Of a DNA stretch of 64,000 nucleotides, positions 1 through 11,568 are shown one piece after another (position 1 is the first letter of the stretch; the number at the start of each line of letters is the position of its first letter). The notes under the pieces were generated by a model. The model was given only the letters and a program-made list of their open reading frames with translations. It made no database searches and had not been told where the DNA came from. Origin of the DNA: Arthrobacter sp. B3I9 (GTDB lineage: Bacteria > Actinomycetota > Actinomycetes > Actinomycetales > Micrococcaceae); NCBI RefSeq assembly GCF_030816935.1, contig NZ_JAUSYO010000001.1, positions 2,728,001 through 2,792,000 of the forward strand, given 5' to 3'. Position numbers and translations under genes: made by a program.

Positions 1-1026
1 GTGGTCGAGGTCGACGGCGTACGGCACACCGCCAGCCACGTGATCCTCGCCAACGGCGCCGACCCCGTCTTTCCTCCGATCCCCGGCCTGCGAGAGCTCG
101 ACGGCGTGTGGACCAGCCGCGAGGCGACCGCGATGAAAGCGGTCCCCCGCCGCCTGGTCATCCTCGGCGGCGGCCCGGTCGGCGTCGAGATGGCCCAGGC
201 CGTGCGCCGCTTCGGTGGCGAGGTGGCACTGGCCGACAACTCCGCGCATGTCCTCGGCCGGGAGCCGGCACCGCTGGGCGAGGCCCTCGGCGAGGTTCTG
301 CGCCGTGAGGGCATCGAACTCGTCCTGTCTGCGGCCGCGACTACGGCGCGGCATGACGGCGAGGATTACGTGCTGGCGTACGACGACGGCCGGGAGCTGC
401 GCGGTGATCGGCTGCTGGTTGCCACCGGGCGCCGCCCACGCGTTCACGGGATCGGCCTGGAGACCGTCGGCATCGAGCCGGATCCGCACGGTGTCGCGGT
501 CGATGCGCACCTGCGCGTGTCGGACGGGCTGTGGGCGATCGGTGACGTCACCGGGATCTGGCCGCTGACCCACGTCGGCAAGTACCAGGGCGATGTCGCC
601 GCGGCGAACATTCTCGGGGAGGCGCGGGAGGCGAACTATGAGGCCGTTCCGCGGGTCACGTACACCGACCCGCAGGCCGCCGCGGTCGGCGCCGTTGAAG
701 GCCGCTTCAGCGCCACAGTCCCGGTCTCGGAACTGCCGAAGACCTCCACCTACACCCGTGCCTACGCCGAGAGCAACGGCTTCCTGACCCTGCTTAGCGA
801 CGGCGGACGGCTGACCGGCGCGTACGCGCTCGGGCCGGAGGCCGGCGAGTGGCTGCAGCAGGCGACACTGGCGATCCGGGCCCGCGTCCCGCTCGATGTC
901 CTCAGCGACACGATCCAGCCGTTCCCGACCTTCTCGGAGATCTACGTCTCCGCGCTGAAGGCACTACGAGGGGAGATCGCGGCTGCGCGCAGTCCGGTCG
1001 GCGCGGGACCGTCCGCGGCGGACTGA
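1..1026 (+). CDS. NAD(P)/FAD-dependent disulfide-type oxidoreductase, 3' part
   Basis: This is the C-terminal part of a two-dinucleotide-binding flavoprotein of the mercuric reductase/dihydrolipoamide dehydrogenase superfamily; the N-terminal FAD segment and the redox-active cysteines lie before the window. Visible are an NAD(P)-binding GGGPVG at residues 56-61 of the visible part, an ATGRRP motif near 141, a GDVTG FAD motif near 181 and the dimerisation domain. The usual HPT..E active-site signature at the C-terminus reads FPTFSE, so the catalytic His of true disulfide reductases is missing. That suggests a divergent oxidoreductase rather than a real mercuric or lipoamide enzyme. A broken SDR gene follows 14 bases later, possibly from the same operon. 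The family is clear; the substrate is unknown. Confidence 0.85.
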   Translation: MVEVDGVRHTASHVILANGADPVFPPIPGLRELDGVWTSREATAMKAVPRRLVILGGGPVGVEMAQAVRRFGGEVALADNSAHVLGREPAPLGEALGEVLRREGIELVLSAAATTARHDGEDYVLAYDDGRELRGDRLLVATGRRPRVHGIGLETVGIEPDPHGVAVDAHLRVSDGLWAIGDVTGIWPLTHVGKYQGDVAAANILGEAREANYEAVPRVTYTDPQAAAVGAVEGRFSATVPVSELPKTSTYTRAYAESNGFLTLLSDGGRLTGAYALGPEAGEWLQQATLAIRARVPLDVLSDTIQPFPTFSEIYVSALKALRGEIAAARSPVGAGPSAAD

Positions 1027-1040
1027 GGGAAGGCGATCCG

Positions 1041-1602
1041 ATGAGCACCGCAGCTGCCGCCTCGTCGGCTTCACGCGAGCCGATGTTGCGTGGGCAAACC
1101 GTGGTGGTGATAGGCGGCAGCGCCGGGATTGGGCTGGAGACGGCACGGTGTGCCCGGGCCGAGGGCGCCGGCGTCATCCTCGCCGGCCGTAATACGGCGA
1201 CGCTGCAGCAGGCAGCAAGCGAACTCGGCGCGCTGAGCACCGCGGCGTTCGATGCCAACGACCCGGTTGCCCTAGCCGGGTTCTTCGAGCATCTCCCGGG
1301 ACCGGTGGACCACGTCATGGTCACCGCCGGTCGCCCCTACTATGCACGCCTTGCCGACATGGACTTCGAACAGGCCCGCCGCGCCCTCACGGCGTCCGCC
1401 ATGGTCGACACACCCTTATCGGCATCGCTCCTCGGCGCCGGGCTCGACGAGCGCCGCAGAGCTCCGCACCACGCTGCCGATCGGCCGCGTCGTCGGACCG
1501 GCCGACGTCGCCGCTCTTGCAGTGCACATCATGACCAACACCGCCCTGACCGGCGCAACATACGACGTCGACGGCGGCCAGCAACTCCTCGGAGGACACT
1601 GA
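1041..1602 (+). pseudogene. SDR-family oxidoreductase, deleted and frameshifted
   Basis: The start is ATG 1041. The N-terminus has a normal NAD(P)-binding Rossmann glycine motif (GGSAGIG), about 100 residues of SDR, then jumps from an EQARRALT stretch straight into VDTPLSASLLG, which belongs near the end of the family. The YxxxK catalytic segment, roughly 70-80 residues, is therefore missing. Just after LDERR one base is lost (about 1455-1460), and the C-terminus (LPIGRVVGPADVA, then TGATYDVDGGQQL) continues in another frame to the stop at 1602. With catalytic region and frame both gone, this is a dead gene. It sits between the flavoprotein and an SRPBCC gene in the same direction. Confidence 0.8.
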
Positions 1603-1697
1603 CGCAGGCAAGTTCGCCGCCCACGACGCTGACATCGGCGGCCACGCAGATGCCCCCGGCAGACCCCGGAACCGCATCGAGAAGAATGAAGGAAAAA

Positions 1698-2159
1698 ATG
1701 ACCACCATCAAGCTGCACGCGAACACAAGTGCAACTCCTGAACAGTTCATCGCAGCCCTGACCGATTTCGGGCCGGGCCGTGCAGAGCTGTTCGGCAACA
1801 GCGCCGACAGGTACCTGCAAGTTCACGATCGGGGGAAAACCCAGGCCGACGTGACCGAGGGCTCCGGCGGAGTGTGGGAGCGGCTGCACTACGACTGGTC
1901 GAATCCCACGCACGTCGTACTGACCACTACCGATTCGAACGCGTGGGGCCGAAACTCCGGACACACGTACGACTTCACCGTGAACCAGGACGGCACGACC
2001 ACCGTGGACTACATCGCAGTGCGTGAGGGTAAGAACCTGCGCGGACGGCTCCTGGAAGTTGTTGTCGCAACCGTCGGCAAGAGTGTCCTCGTGAAGGCGT
2101 TCCGCAACTCGGTGAAGGCGATCGAGGCCCGCGCCGAATCGCACAATAGGGCGGGGTGA
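1698..2159 (+). CDS. SRPBCC-fold (polyketide cyclase/START-like) protein
   Basis: A 153-residue protein starting at ATG 1698, preceded by an AAGGA ribosome site; an in-frame ATG at 1686 is possible but lies before that site. It begins TTIKLHANTSATPEQFIAAL and shows the helix-grip pattern of START-like lipid or ligand carriers (a long C-terminal helix RNSVKAIEAR, and W/H-rich strands with HYDWSNPTHV). Such proteins bind small hydrophobic ligands; no substrate can be read off. It follows the broken SDR gene by about 95 bases and may once have been cotranscribed with it. Confidence 0.7.
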   Translation: MTTIKLHANTSATPEQFIAALTDFGPGRAELFGNSADRYLQVHDRGKTQADVTEGSGGVWERLHYDWSNPTHVVLTTTDSNAWGRNSGHTYDFTVNQDGTTTVDYIAVREGKNLRGRLLEVVVATVGKSVLVKAFRNSVKAIEARAESHNRAG

Positions 2160-2700
2160 GCGGGAGCAACCGACGGCTGCCGACATAGACGTTACGTCGA
2201 CGCAACGATAGAGATTCCCCCTTTGCGCCTGCCTGATACCACTCCCACCCCCGGCGCTCCCCTGCCTCGCTGTCGCCGACGTCCCGGGCCATGGCCGGTT
2301 CTTCCTCATCAATGCGGCCCTGGGATGAACACAGGTCTGCGTTCGTCAGCTTTATGAAAATTGCTGTAAGAAATAGCCGTCTACCTCTTCCGCTTTGAAT
2401 ACTGGCCGGTATTCTTTTGGAGTGCCCGACCGTATGTGGCGGGGACGGTTCAGGACGCACGCAAGAGCTACACCAACACCGTCGCTGGGGCGCACCGTTG
2501 GATGTCCCGTGCCGGCTGTGACACGTTCCGCTGGGGGACGTCTCGCCGAATGCACATGTAATACACATTGTGTTCATTCACTCCTGTTTTGCTGTGCCGG
2601 AAAACTGCTTGACCAGGAGCAATATCCGGCAGTTCCGAGGACACCACTCGGACACACTCCACCGCGCCCTTACCCGGGCACCTCATGAAAGTTAGAGCGG
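2160..2700. other. Intergenic, no gene seen
   Basis: About 540 bases separate the SRPBCC gene from the large secreted nuclease gene. Short open frames exist on both strands, but none has a ribosome site plus recognisable protein features. The region probably holds the promoter of the nuclease gene; no clear -35/-10 pair is certain. Confidence 0.4.
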
Positions 2701-5700
2701 ATGAAACACATACCTTGGAAAACCGCGCTGGGCACAGCGCTGTCAGTGGGGCTCATCGCAGCGCCGCTGGCGGCTGTCCCGGCGCTCGCCATGGAGGTCT
2801 CCCCGGCAACTGGCACCTCGCAGGTCATCATCAACGAGGCATACCTCAGCGGCGGCAGCGCCGGAGCAGCCTTCAAGAACAAGTTCGTTGAGCTGTACAA
2901 CACCTCGGACGCCCCGGTATCGCTGGACGGCTGGTCGCTGCAGTACCGTTCCGCCACGAGCTCCGCGGCGCCGAGCTTCGCCGCCCCGCTGACCGGAAGC
3001 ATCCCGGCCAAGGGCTACTACCTGATCAAGGGCGGCGCCAACGGCGGCGCTGCCGCTGTCGGCGCCGAACTCCCCGCCGCTGACCTTACCGCCACCGGAT
3101 TCAACCCGGCCGGCGGGGCCGGAACCATGGTCCTGGCCAAGCAGCCGACCGCGCTGAACCCGTTGGCCGCCGGATCGGTCGTTGACTCCCCCGACGTGGC
3201 AGATCTGCTCGGTTATGGCACCTCGAACACCTTCGAAACCCAGCCCGCTACCGCCCCGGCGAGCAACGCGGACGTCAAGAGCCTGAACCGCAGCACCGGC
3301 GCGGACAGCAACAACAACTCTGCCGACTTCACCCTGAGCGCCGCGATCACTCCCACGGCCGCCAACGGCGTGACGCCCCCCGTCGATTCGCCCGTCGATC
3401 CGGACCCGGCCACTCCCCCGGCCGCCAAGAGCATCGCCGAGATCCAGGGCACAGGCACGGCCAGCCCGCTCGCCGGCTCCGCCGTCACCACGCGCGGCAA
3501 GGTCACTGCCACCTTCCCGACCGGCGGTTTCGCCGGATTCTACCTCCAGACTCCCGGAACCGGCGGCGACCTGACGCCGGCCAACCACACGGCGTCGGAC
3601 GCCATCTTCGTGTACGCGCCCTCCGCCGTCGCCTCCGTGCAGATCGGCGACTACCTCGAGGTCACCGGCGACATTGCCGAGTACTACGGCATGACCCAGG
3701 TCAACGTCGCAGGCGCTGCCGGGGTCACCAAGCTGACCGAGGCGGCACCCGAGGTCAAGGCCACCGGCTTCGCCCTCCCTGCCGACGAGGCCTTCCGCGA
3801 GTCCCTCGAGGCCATGCTGCTGACGCCGCAGGGCCCTGTCACGGTCGCTGACAACTTCTCGCTCAACCAGTACGGCGAGATTGGCCTGGCCGGCGGCACC
3901 ACCCCGCTGGAACAGCCCACCGCGGTCGCCGCCTACGGCTCCGCCGAGTACACCGCCACCGTCGCGGCCAACGCCGCGCGCGGCATCAAGCTCGACGACG
4001 GCGCCAGCACCAACTTCCTCAAGGACGCCAGCACCAAGGCGCTGACCCTGCCGTACCTGACCACCGCGGACCCTGTCCGGGTGGGCGCGCCCGTCACGTT
4101 CAAGACCAACGTGGTGCTCAGCTACGCCAACAACTCCTGGAAGTTCCAGCCGCTGACCCAGCTGACCGCCGCCAACGCGGACGCGGTCCAGCCGGCCGGA
4201 TTCGGCGCCACCCGCGCTGAAGCCCCGACAGCGGTGGGCGGCAACCTCAAGATTGCCTCCTTCAACGTGCTGAACTACTTCCCGACCACGGGCGACCAGA
4301 TCCCCGGCTGCACGTTCTACACCGACCGGGCAGGGAACCCCATCACCGTCAAGGGCGGCTGCGACGTCCGCGGCGCCGCCAACGCTGAGAACTTCCAGCG
4401 CCAGCAGGCCAAGATCGTTGCCGCCATCTCCACGTCCGGCGCCGACGTCGTCACCTTGATGGAAGTCGAGAACTCGGCCCAGTTCGGCAAGAACCGGGAC
4501 GACGCCCTGTCCAAGCTGGTTGATACCCTGAACGTTGCCACGCCCGGCATCTGGGACTACGTCCGCACACCTGCGAACGCTCCCCCGCTGGCGGATGAGG
4601 ACATGATCCGCACCGCCTTCATCTACAAGAAGGCCGCGGCGGAGCCGGTGGGCGAGTCCATCATCCACAACGACACGGTGGCCTTCGCCAGTGCCCGCAA
4701 GCCGATGGCCCAGGTCTTCAAGCCCGCCGGTGCCCCCGATGACAAGAAGTTCATTGCGATCGCCAACCACTTCAAGTCCAAGGGCTCGGCAGCAACGCCG
4801 GCCGACACGGACAAGGGCCAGGGCGCCTCGAACCTCGCCCGCACCGCCCAGGCGCAGTCCCTGCTGGCCTTCTCCGACGAGCTGCAGAAGTCCAAGGGCA
4901 CCGACAAGGTGTTCCTGATCGGCGACTTCAACTCCTACGCCAAGGAGGACCCGATCAACGTCCTCACCGGCGCCGGGTACGTCAACCAGGACGACAAAGC
5001 GAAGAACGCCGACGGCTCCGCGAAGCACTCCTACCTCTTCGACGGCCTGGTGGGCTCACTGGACCACATCCTCGCCTCGCCGGCAGCAAACGCCGTCGTC
5101 ACGGGCGCCGATATCTGGAACATCAACTCCGCTGAATCCGTTGCCCTTGAGTACAGCCGTTACAACAACAACGTGACCGACTACTACGCCGCGAACCCGT
5201 TCCGGGCGAGCGACCACGATCCGGTGGTGGTGGGGCTGAACCTGAACGCAGACCCGGCCATTCCCGCCAGCGTTGAGCTGAACTTCCTCGGCATCAACGA
5301 TTTCCACGGCCGCATCGATTCCAACACCGTGTTCTTCGCGGGGACCATCGAGAAGCTGCGCGCCGCGGCTGCCCCGGGAGCCACGGCTTTCCTCTCCGCG
5401 GGTGACAACATCGGCGCTTCGCTGTTCGCCTCGGCCGTTGCCAAGGACCAGCCGACCATCGATGTGCTGAACGCCCTTGAGCTCCGCACCTCTGCGGTGG
5501 GCAACCATGAGTTCGACGGCGGCTGGGCAGACCTGCGCGACCACATCTTCGTGGGCGGCAGCAACGCCAAGTTCCCGTACCTGGGCGCCAACGTCTACAA
5601 GAAGGGCACCACCGAGCCGGTCCTGCCGGAGTACACGGTGCTCGACATGAACGGAATCAAGGTCGCCGTGATCGGCACCGTCACGCAGGAAGTGCCCTCG

Positions 5701-7273
5701 CTGGTCACGCCCGCAGGCATCGCCGATCTCGAGTTCGGCGATCCCGTCGCCGCCATCAACCGCGTCGCCGCAAAGCTCAAGGCGGAGAAGCTCGCCGACG
5801 TGATCATCGTGGAGAACCACGACGGCGCGGGTTCCGGCACGCCCGAAGGTTCCACCCTGGAGCAGGAAGTCGCCGCCGGCGGCCCCTTCGCCAAGATGGT
5901 CACCGAGGTCACCCCGGATGTTGCGGCCATTTTCAACGGCCACACCCACAAGCAGTACTCCTGGGATGCTCGCGGTCCCGGGCGTTCAGGGCAAGACCCG
6001 CCCGATCGTCCAGACCGGCAACTACGGCGAGTTCATCGGCCAGATCCAGCTCACCATCGACACGAAGACCATGTCGGTCACCGGCTACAAGGCAGGCAAC
6101 GTCAAGCGGACCACCTCCGCCGACCAGCCGGCCGCCGATCTCGTGGCCACGTACCCGCGGGTTGCCGCCGTCAAGACCATCGTCGACAAGGCCCTCGCCG
6201 ATGCGGCAGTGGTCGGCAACCAGCCGGTCGGCGCAGTAGCCAAGGACATCACCACCGCCTTCACGCCTGCTACGGCCACCACACCGGCAGCGCGCGATGA
6301 CCGCGGCAGCGAATCCACCCTGGGCAACCTGGTGGCGGACTCCCTCGTGGACTCGCTCAAGGCACCGGAACTCGGCGGCGCCGAGATCGGCGTCGTCAAC
6401 CCGGGCGGCCTGCGCAACGAGCTGTACTACGCGCCGGACGGGACCATCACGTACGCCGAGGCCAACGCGGTCCTGCCGTTCGTGAACAACCTGTGGACCA
6501 CGTCGCTGACCGGGGCGCAGTTCAAAACGCTCCTCGAGCAGCAGTGGCAGACCAACCCGGACGGCACGGTCCCCAGCCGTGCGTACCAGCAGCTGGGCCT
6601 GTCCAAGAACGTCAACTACACCTACGACGCAGCCCGCGCCGCAGGTGACCGGATCACCTCGATCCGGATCAACGGTGCCCTGATCGACCCGGCCTTGTCG
6701 TACCGGATCGGAACGTTCAGCTTCCTGGCAACGGGTGGCGACAACTTCCGCATCTTCAAGGAGGGCACGTCCTCCAAGGACTCCGGCCTCGTGGACCGCG
6801 ACGCGTGGATCAAGTACCTGCAGGCACACAACCCTGTATCGCCGGACTTCGCACGCCGCTCTGTCGCCGTCGTGAACACCACCGCAGCCGAGGTCAAGAG
6901 TGGGGAAGCCATTACCTTGGCTGTCTCCAAGCTGGACCTCACCTCGCTGGGCAGCCCGGCCAACACCTCGCTGCGCGCCGAGTTCACGGACGCGAATGGC
7001 ACCGTAACGGACCTCAGCGCAGTACCGGTTTCCGCCGGCGCCGCCACCGTGGATCTGAAGGTACCCGCCGGCGCGGCGGCCGGCACCGGCTCCCTGGTGC
7101 TCACCGCCGTCGAATCCGGCACCGTGGTGAAGGCGAGCGTCCTCGTCGCGGCCAGCACCCCGGTTCCGCCGACGTGCACTCCGCCGGTCAAGCCGAAGCG
7201 GCCCGCGGACGTCGCCGGCCAGGCGAACTACGGCCAGGCCATGGCCGCCTACCGCCACTGCCTCAAGGGCTAG
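2701..7273 (+). pseudogene. Secreted ExeM/NucH-type endonuclease fused to 5'-nucleotidase, one frameshift
   Basis: ATG 2701 opens a Sec signal peptide (about residues 1-30, ending PALA). Next come a lamin-tail domain (VIINEAYLSGG, about 40-150), an OB-like stretch, an endonuclease/exonuclease/phosphatase domain from about residue 515 (KIASFNVLNYF; DFNSY near 741; SDHDPVV near 837), then a calcineurin-like metallophosphatase (NDFHG near 864, GNHEFDGG near 934, FNGHTHK near 1078) and a 5'-nucleotidase C-terminal domain (VNPGGLRNELYY). Exported proteins of this kind degrade extracellular DNA and nucleotides for phosphate and nucleosides. Just after HTHKQYSWDA one base is gained at about 5971-5974, and the 5'-nucleotidase domain continues in the next frame to 7273. 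If real, the product ends early at 6300 with an intact nuclease domain but no nucleotidase C-domain. Confidence 0.88.
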
Positions 7274-7290
7274 TCGCTAGCCTGCACCAG

Positions 7291-7371
7291 TGAGCATGCC
7301 CTCCCTGGGCTGCAGCAACGGACATATAGCCCATATGCCCGCAGCTCAGCCCGGACGGAGGGCATGCTCAT
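7291..7371. terminator. Long inverted repeat between converging genes
   Basis: A perfect 14-bp inverted repeat, tgagcatgccctcc (7291-7304) and its complement (7358-7371), encloses 53 bases. The stem continues imperfectly inward (gggctg against cagccc). It lies between the nuclease gene and the converging regulator gene, so a bidirectional terminator is the natural reading. The T tract is weak, and a REP-like element is possible. Confidence 0.5.
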
Positions 7372-7390
7372 TATTGTGCGCGGACAGTAC

Positions 7391-7822
7391 TCAATCAGAA
7401 GCCGAGGCATTCCCTCTGATTTGATCCATAACGGGTGGCGGAGAGTCTGGCGCCGGCGCGGTAGCTTCGGGGGAGCTTGTCGGAGCGCATCGCGATTCCG
7501 CGCCACGCCTAGGCCGCTCCTCGCCGCCCCAGCGTGCTAGCGCGACGATCGCCTCGCGCAAGGCGAGCCCGCGATCGGTCAGCGCGTAGGCCCGGGTGTT
7601 GTGCCGGAGGGGCAGGCGGGACAGTACCCCGGCGGCCTCGAGCTCGCGCAGGCGGGTCGCGAGGATGTTGGTCGGCACCCCGAGGTCGCGCTGCAGATCG
7701 CCGTAGCGCTGTGGCCCGTCGAGCAGCCGCTCCACCACGAGCAGGGCCCACCGTGCTCCGACGATGTCGAGGGCCGCGGCGAGGTTGCTCACGCGGTCGG
7801 ATCGGCGTCCGGCTTCATCCAA
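7391..7822 (-). CDS. HxlR-type winged-helix transcription regulator
   Basis: A 143-residue protein with the HxlR fold: NLAAALDIVGARWALLVVER, then GPQRYGDLQRDLGVPTNIL and the wing LRELEAAGVLSRL, followed by a low-complexity acidic/proline tail. The start ATG 7822 gives the family's usual MDEAGRRSD lead-in. A GTG at 7792 overlaps the preceding gene's stop (GTGA) but would cut this lead-in off. It overlaps the glyoxalase-fold gene by 34 bases, so the two are cotranscribed. It probably represses its own operon through the palindrome at 8202-8220, upstream of both genes. Confidence 0.85.
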   Translation of the reverse strand: MDEAGRRSDRVSNLAAALDIVGARWALLVVERLLDGPQRYGDLQRDLGVPTNILATRLRELEAAGVLSRLPLRHNTRAYALTDRGLALREAIVALARWGGEERPRRGAESRCAPTSSPEATAPAPDSPPPVMDQIRGNASASD

Positions 7823-8193
7823 AACGGCGAATAGTGGTAGCCGTCGGGGTCGTCGAATTGGCGCTGGTACATGAAGGGGTAGTCGTCGGTGTCACCGATC
7901 CGCCCGCCGGCGGCGCCGGCGCGTTCGGTGAGCTCGTCGACCGCCTCGCGGCTGCCGAGGTCGAATGAGACCGTGACCTTCGAGGGGGTGTCGGGTCCGC
8001 CGACCAGCTCCTCGGCGCCGCCGACGCTTGCGTACATCTCGCGGCTGCCGAGCATGACGTACTGCTCGGGCGCGATCGCGAAGCATGACACGTTGTGGTC
8101 GGACATCTTGGCGTTGAGGGTCCAGCCGAGGGCGGTATAGAAGGCGGTCGCGCGCTCGACGCTCTCAACCGGGCAGGTGATGAAGAGGCTCAT
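7789..8193 (-). CDS. VOC-family (glyoxalase/bleomycin-resistance fold) protein
   Basis: A 134-residue protein of the vicinal oxygen chelate fold: FITCPVESVERATAFYTALG opens the first beta-alpha-beta-beta-beta unit and FDDPDGYHYSPFWM closes the second. The metal-ligand His and Glu positions are not all obvious, so a binding-only role is possible. The start ATG 8193 lies nine bases from an operator-like palindrome; longer in-frame extensions upstream would run through that operator and are unlikely. It is the first gene of a two-gene operon with an HxlR-type regulator, an arrangement common for stress-inducible VOC proteins. Confidence 0.85.
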   Translation of the reverse strand: MSLFITCPVESVERATAFYTALGWTLNAKMSDHNVSCFAIAPEQYVMLGSREMYASVGGAEELVGGPDTPSKVTVSFDLGSREAVDELTERAGAAGGRIGDTDDYPFMYQRQFDDPDGYHYSPFWMKPDADPTA

Positions 8194-8201
8194 GCGGCCT
8201 A

Positions 8202-8220
8202 TACTTGCAAAATGCAAGTA
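8202..8220. promoter_or_regulatory. Palindromic operator upstream of the VOC/HxlR operon
   Basis: tacttgca-aaa-tgcaagta is a perfect 8-bp inverted repeat with a 3-base spacer, ending 9 bases before the VOC start codon. Position and symmetry fit binding of the dimeric winged-helix regulator encoded by the second gene. Confidence 0.7.
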
Positions 8221-8389
8221 CGACGTCAAGCCTCGGCCGCATTTCGCGCATTGCGGGGCGTGTAGGAGCCCATTCAGAGGGACGGCCGAGTAATGGGGAC
8301 TAGACCGTGCGTTCGGCCTTGGTGCAGGCAAGGATCTTTTACCGGGCGCTACGCCGGCGCTGATACTGTCGAGCCGCGACATACTGCTG

Positions 8390-8590
8390 CTACCGCAGGT
8401 ACTGAGGGGCCACTAGGAGTTTGCGGGCGCAGTCACGGAGATCTGCGAGAACTTCGGTATCGGGATAGCTGCGGGCGAGGGCTGCCATACCACGGCAGGC
8501 AAGGCCAGCGTCCGCGAGTTCTCCACTGACAAGAGAATCCCTGAGTTCTGTAATAGGAAGAAGGCGAACGTGGCCCGATTCAGACTCTTC
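8390..8590 (-). pseudogene. Possible coding remnant, unknown
   Basis: On the minus strand an open stretch reads like protein near its end (ITELRDSLVSGELADAGLAC, then a helix ending DLRDCARKLLVAPQYLR). No convincing start codon or ribosome site is found, and the part further upstream runs through the tRNA-derived repeat and does not look coding. I do not recognise it. The rest of 8221-8800 shows nothing I can support. Confidence 0.25.
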
Positions 8591-8800
8591 CCTGGTCGCT
8601 TCACATGTCTCTCCTGCGTTGGTCGCGTTGCCACGGTCAGGCCCTGCTGCTAGCGGCTCTTTGGATCCCGCCAACACACCATGTAGGACGCTGTACCGTC
8701 CTCTTTGATGCGTTTGCGAATGCTGACCACACAGTAAGCGGTACGCCGCCGTCAACACGTTGGGCGGTTTTATCAACACCCAAGAGACCACGCAGGCCTG

Positions 8801-8949
8801 TGACCTGCGGAAACACTGTGCCCGAGGTGGGACTCGAACTGCATTCCGACCCAGCAAGCGTAGGGAAGTTCCGAAACCATAGGCAGTCCGGGCCAGTTCC
8901 GTACCATTACGACACATTCCGATGGCGAGGGTGTGGACAATGTCCACAC
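8801..8949 (-). repeat. tRNA-Leu 3'-end copy A with flanking inverted repeat
   Basis: Bases 8801-8839 are identical over 39 bp to 55984-56022, the 3' end of tRNA-Leu plus the 18 bases beyond it. After ...ctcgaac the copy leaves the tRNA and reads tgcattccg, as in copy C at 38148. About 90 bases further is the perfect inverted repeat gtgtggaca-a-tgtccacac (8931-8949), also near copies B and C. No anticodon arm is present, so it cannot make a tRNA. It is best read as an attachment-site scar of an integrated element. Confidence 0.75.
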
Positions 8950-9175
8950 CAGCGTCAACGCGCCTCACAGCAGTAGAAGTGCCGGCGGCGGCGGCCTGCC
9001 AACAGTCGCTTGTATTCAGAGCCGCAAAAGCGTGCCGGGCTCAATCCGAAGACGTGGCCTCCGACAAATCGATGTGTACAAGGTGACCTTTGCCCACGCC
9101 TGCAGGCTTCCCCATGCAGCCACCACTGTCGGCGACTCCTTTGGCGACGTCGACATCGGCCGGGACATGACATCC

Positions 9176-10522
<1,347 letters not shown>

Positions 10523-10717
10523 CTAAAATCTGACGCCCTCATCGGGCGCAAAACAACAGCTGCTTAGTCACTGACGGCGCTACGGCGCTGTCCGGCTCCT
10601 TACACCGGGCTGCCAGCCGCATCAGGTCCCAAGACCAGCTGGAAGAAGGCCACTCCGTCATAGTCCAGCGAGAGGGCGAGCCGCTCCTAGCAGGGAACGC
10701 TGATACCCGAACCGCCG

Positions 10718-11374
10718 ATGGGTCCGTCTTCTGTTGCCGAGCGTGCAGGAATTGTGGTGGTGTTTTGTGAGCCGGGCGTTGCCTCAATTGATGCCTTTTC
10801 CATGCACACCGCCGTGCGTCCGATCATTGTGCTTACCCCAGTCAAGGACGACTACTACCGACAGCGCTTCGACGTTGCACATGAGCTGGGCCACTTGATC
10901 ATGCATCACGATGCTGAACCAGGCGGCAAGGTCTCCGAGGAACAAGCCAACAGGTTTGCCGCTGAGTTGCTCATGCCGGCTGAACAGATTCGTTCATCAC
11001 TGGCGTCCTCTACGGCAGGACGAAGCTGGAAGCAGCTCGCTGAGCTAAAAGAGCACTGGGGCGTGAGCCTCTCGGCACTGTTATACCGGGCCCGAACCCT
11101 CGGCGTAATGAGCGATGTCTCATACCGGAATGCGGTAGAACGTATGTCGCAGAACGGTTGGCGTCGCGCCGAACCAGGGCGGACGTCGGCGCTTGAGATG
11201 CCATCCATGCTCCCACGGGCCCGCGAGGTCTTGAACAATGCCGGTATCAACGACCACGAGTTTCTGAGCGGCTGTGGACTGCCCGTCAACCTGTATTATG
11301 TGGCCGCATCCAGCGTGCCCACACCGCGCGAGAACTTGTCTTTTGCTCCCGCACAGAGTCATGTTGAGCGCTAA
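10718..11374 (+). pseudogene. ImmA/IrrE-family metallopeptidase lacking its N-terminus
   Basis: The protein carries the zinc-peptidase motif HELGHLIMHHD and the downstream EEQANRFAAELLMP helix of ImmA/IrrE (DUF955) proteases, which cleave phage-type repressors or stress regulators. Relatives with this C-terminal part usually carry an XRE helix-turn-helix before it; here the frame opens only at 10691 after a stop, so that domain is lost. ATG 10718 has no good ribosome site. The rest, to the stop at 11374, looks complete. A fragment starting at 11361 overlaps its end. It could still be made as a bare protease, but truncation is more likely. Confidence 0.7.
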
Positions 11375-11534
11375 GCCGTGGCAAACCATTGACCAACAGA
11401 TCCGTAGTGCCAACGATGCCATTTGTGGTGCCATCGATGCCCTAACACTGAACCGTCCTCTGCTCTCCCAGCAGCTTCTAGGCCAACTGCGCGACCTGAT
11501 AGAAGGTGTAGTTGCCCGATGGAACATCGATTGA
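11361..11534 (+). pseudogene. N-terminal fragment of an unknown protein
   Basis: ATG 11361 overlaps the end of the ImmA-like gene by 14 bases, as in an operon. The 57 residues contain a well-formed helical start (IDQQIRSANDAICGAIDAL, NRPLLSQQLLGQLRDLIEG) and stop at 11534. The next frame continues sensibly for a few codons (DGTSIESE), implying a one-base shift near 11518 and then loss of the rest. I do not know the parent family. Confidence 0.5.
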
Positions 11535-11568
11535 GAGCGAACGGGGGTCCGCCCCACGACTGAGCACA

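Noticed and set aside
2743..5028. Long open frame antisense to the secreted nuclease gene
   Set aside because: GC-rich third positions keep the opposite strand open; composition is Gly/Val/Arg/Asp-rich without any motif, and the sense frame is clearly coding.
5960..5980. Programmed frameshift in the nuclease gene
   Set aside because: No slippery heptamer, no downstream pseudoknot evident, and homologous proteins of this type are normally single-frame; an insertion is simpler.
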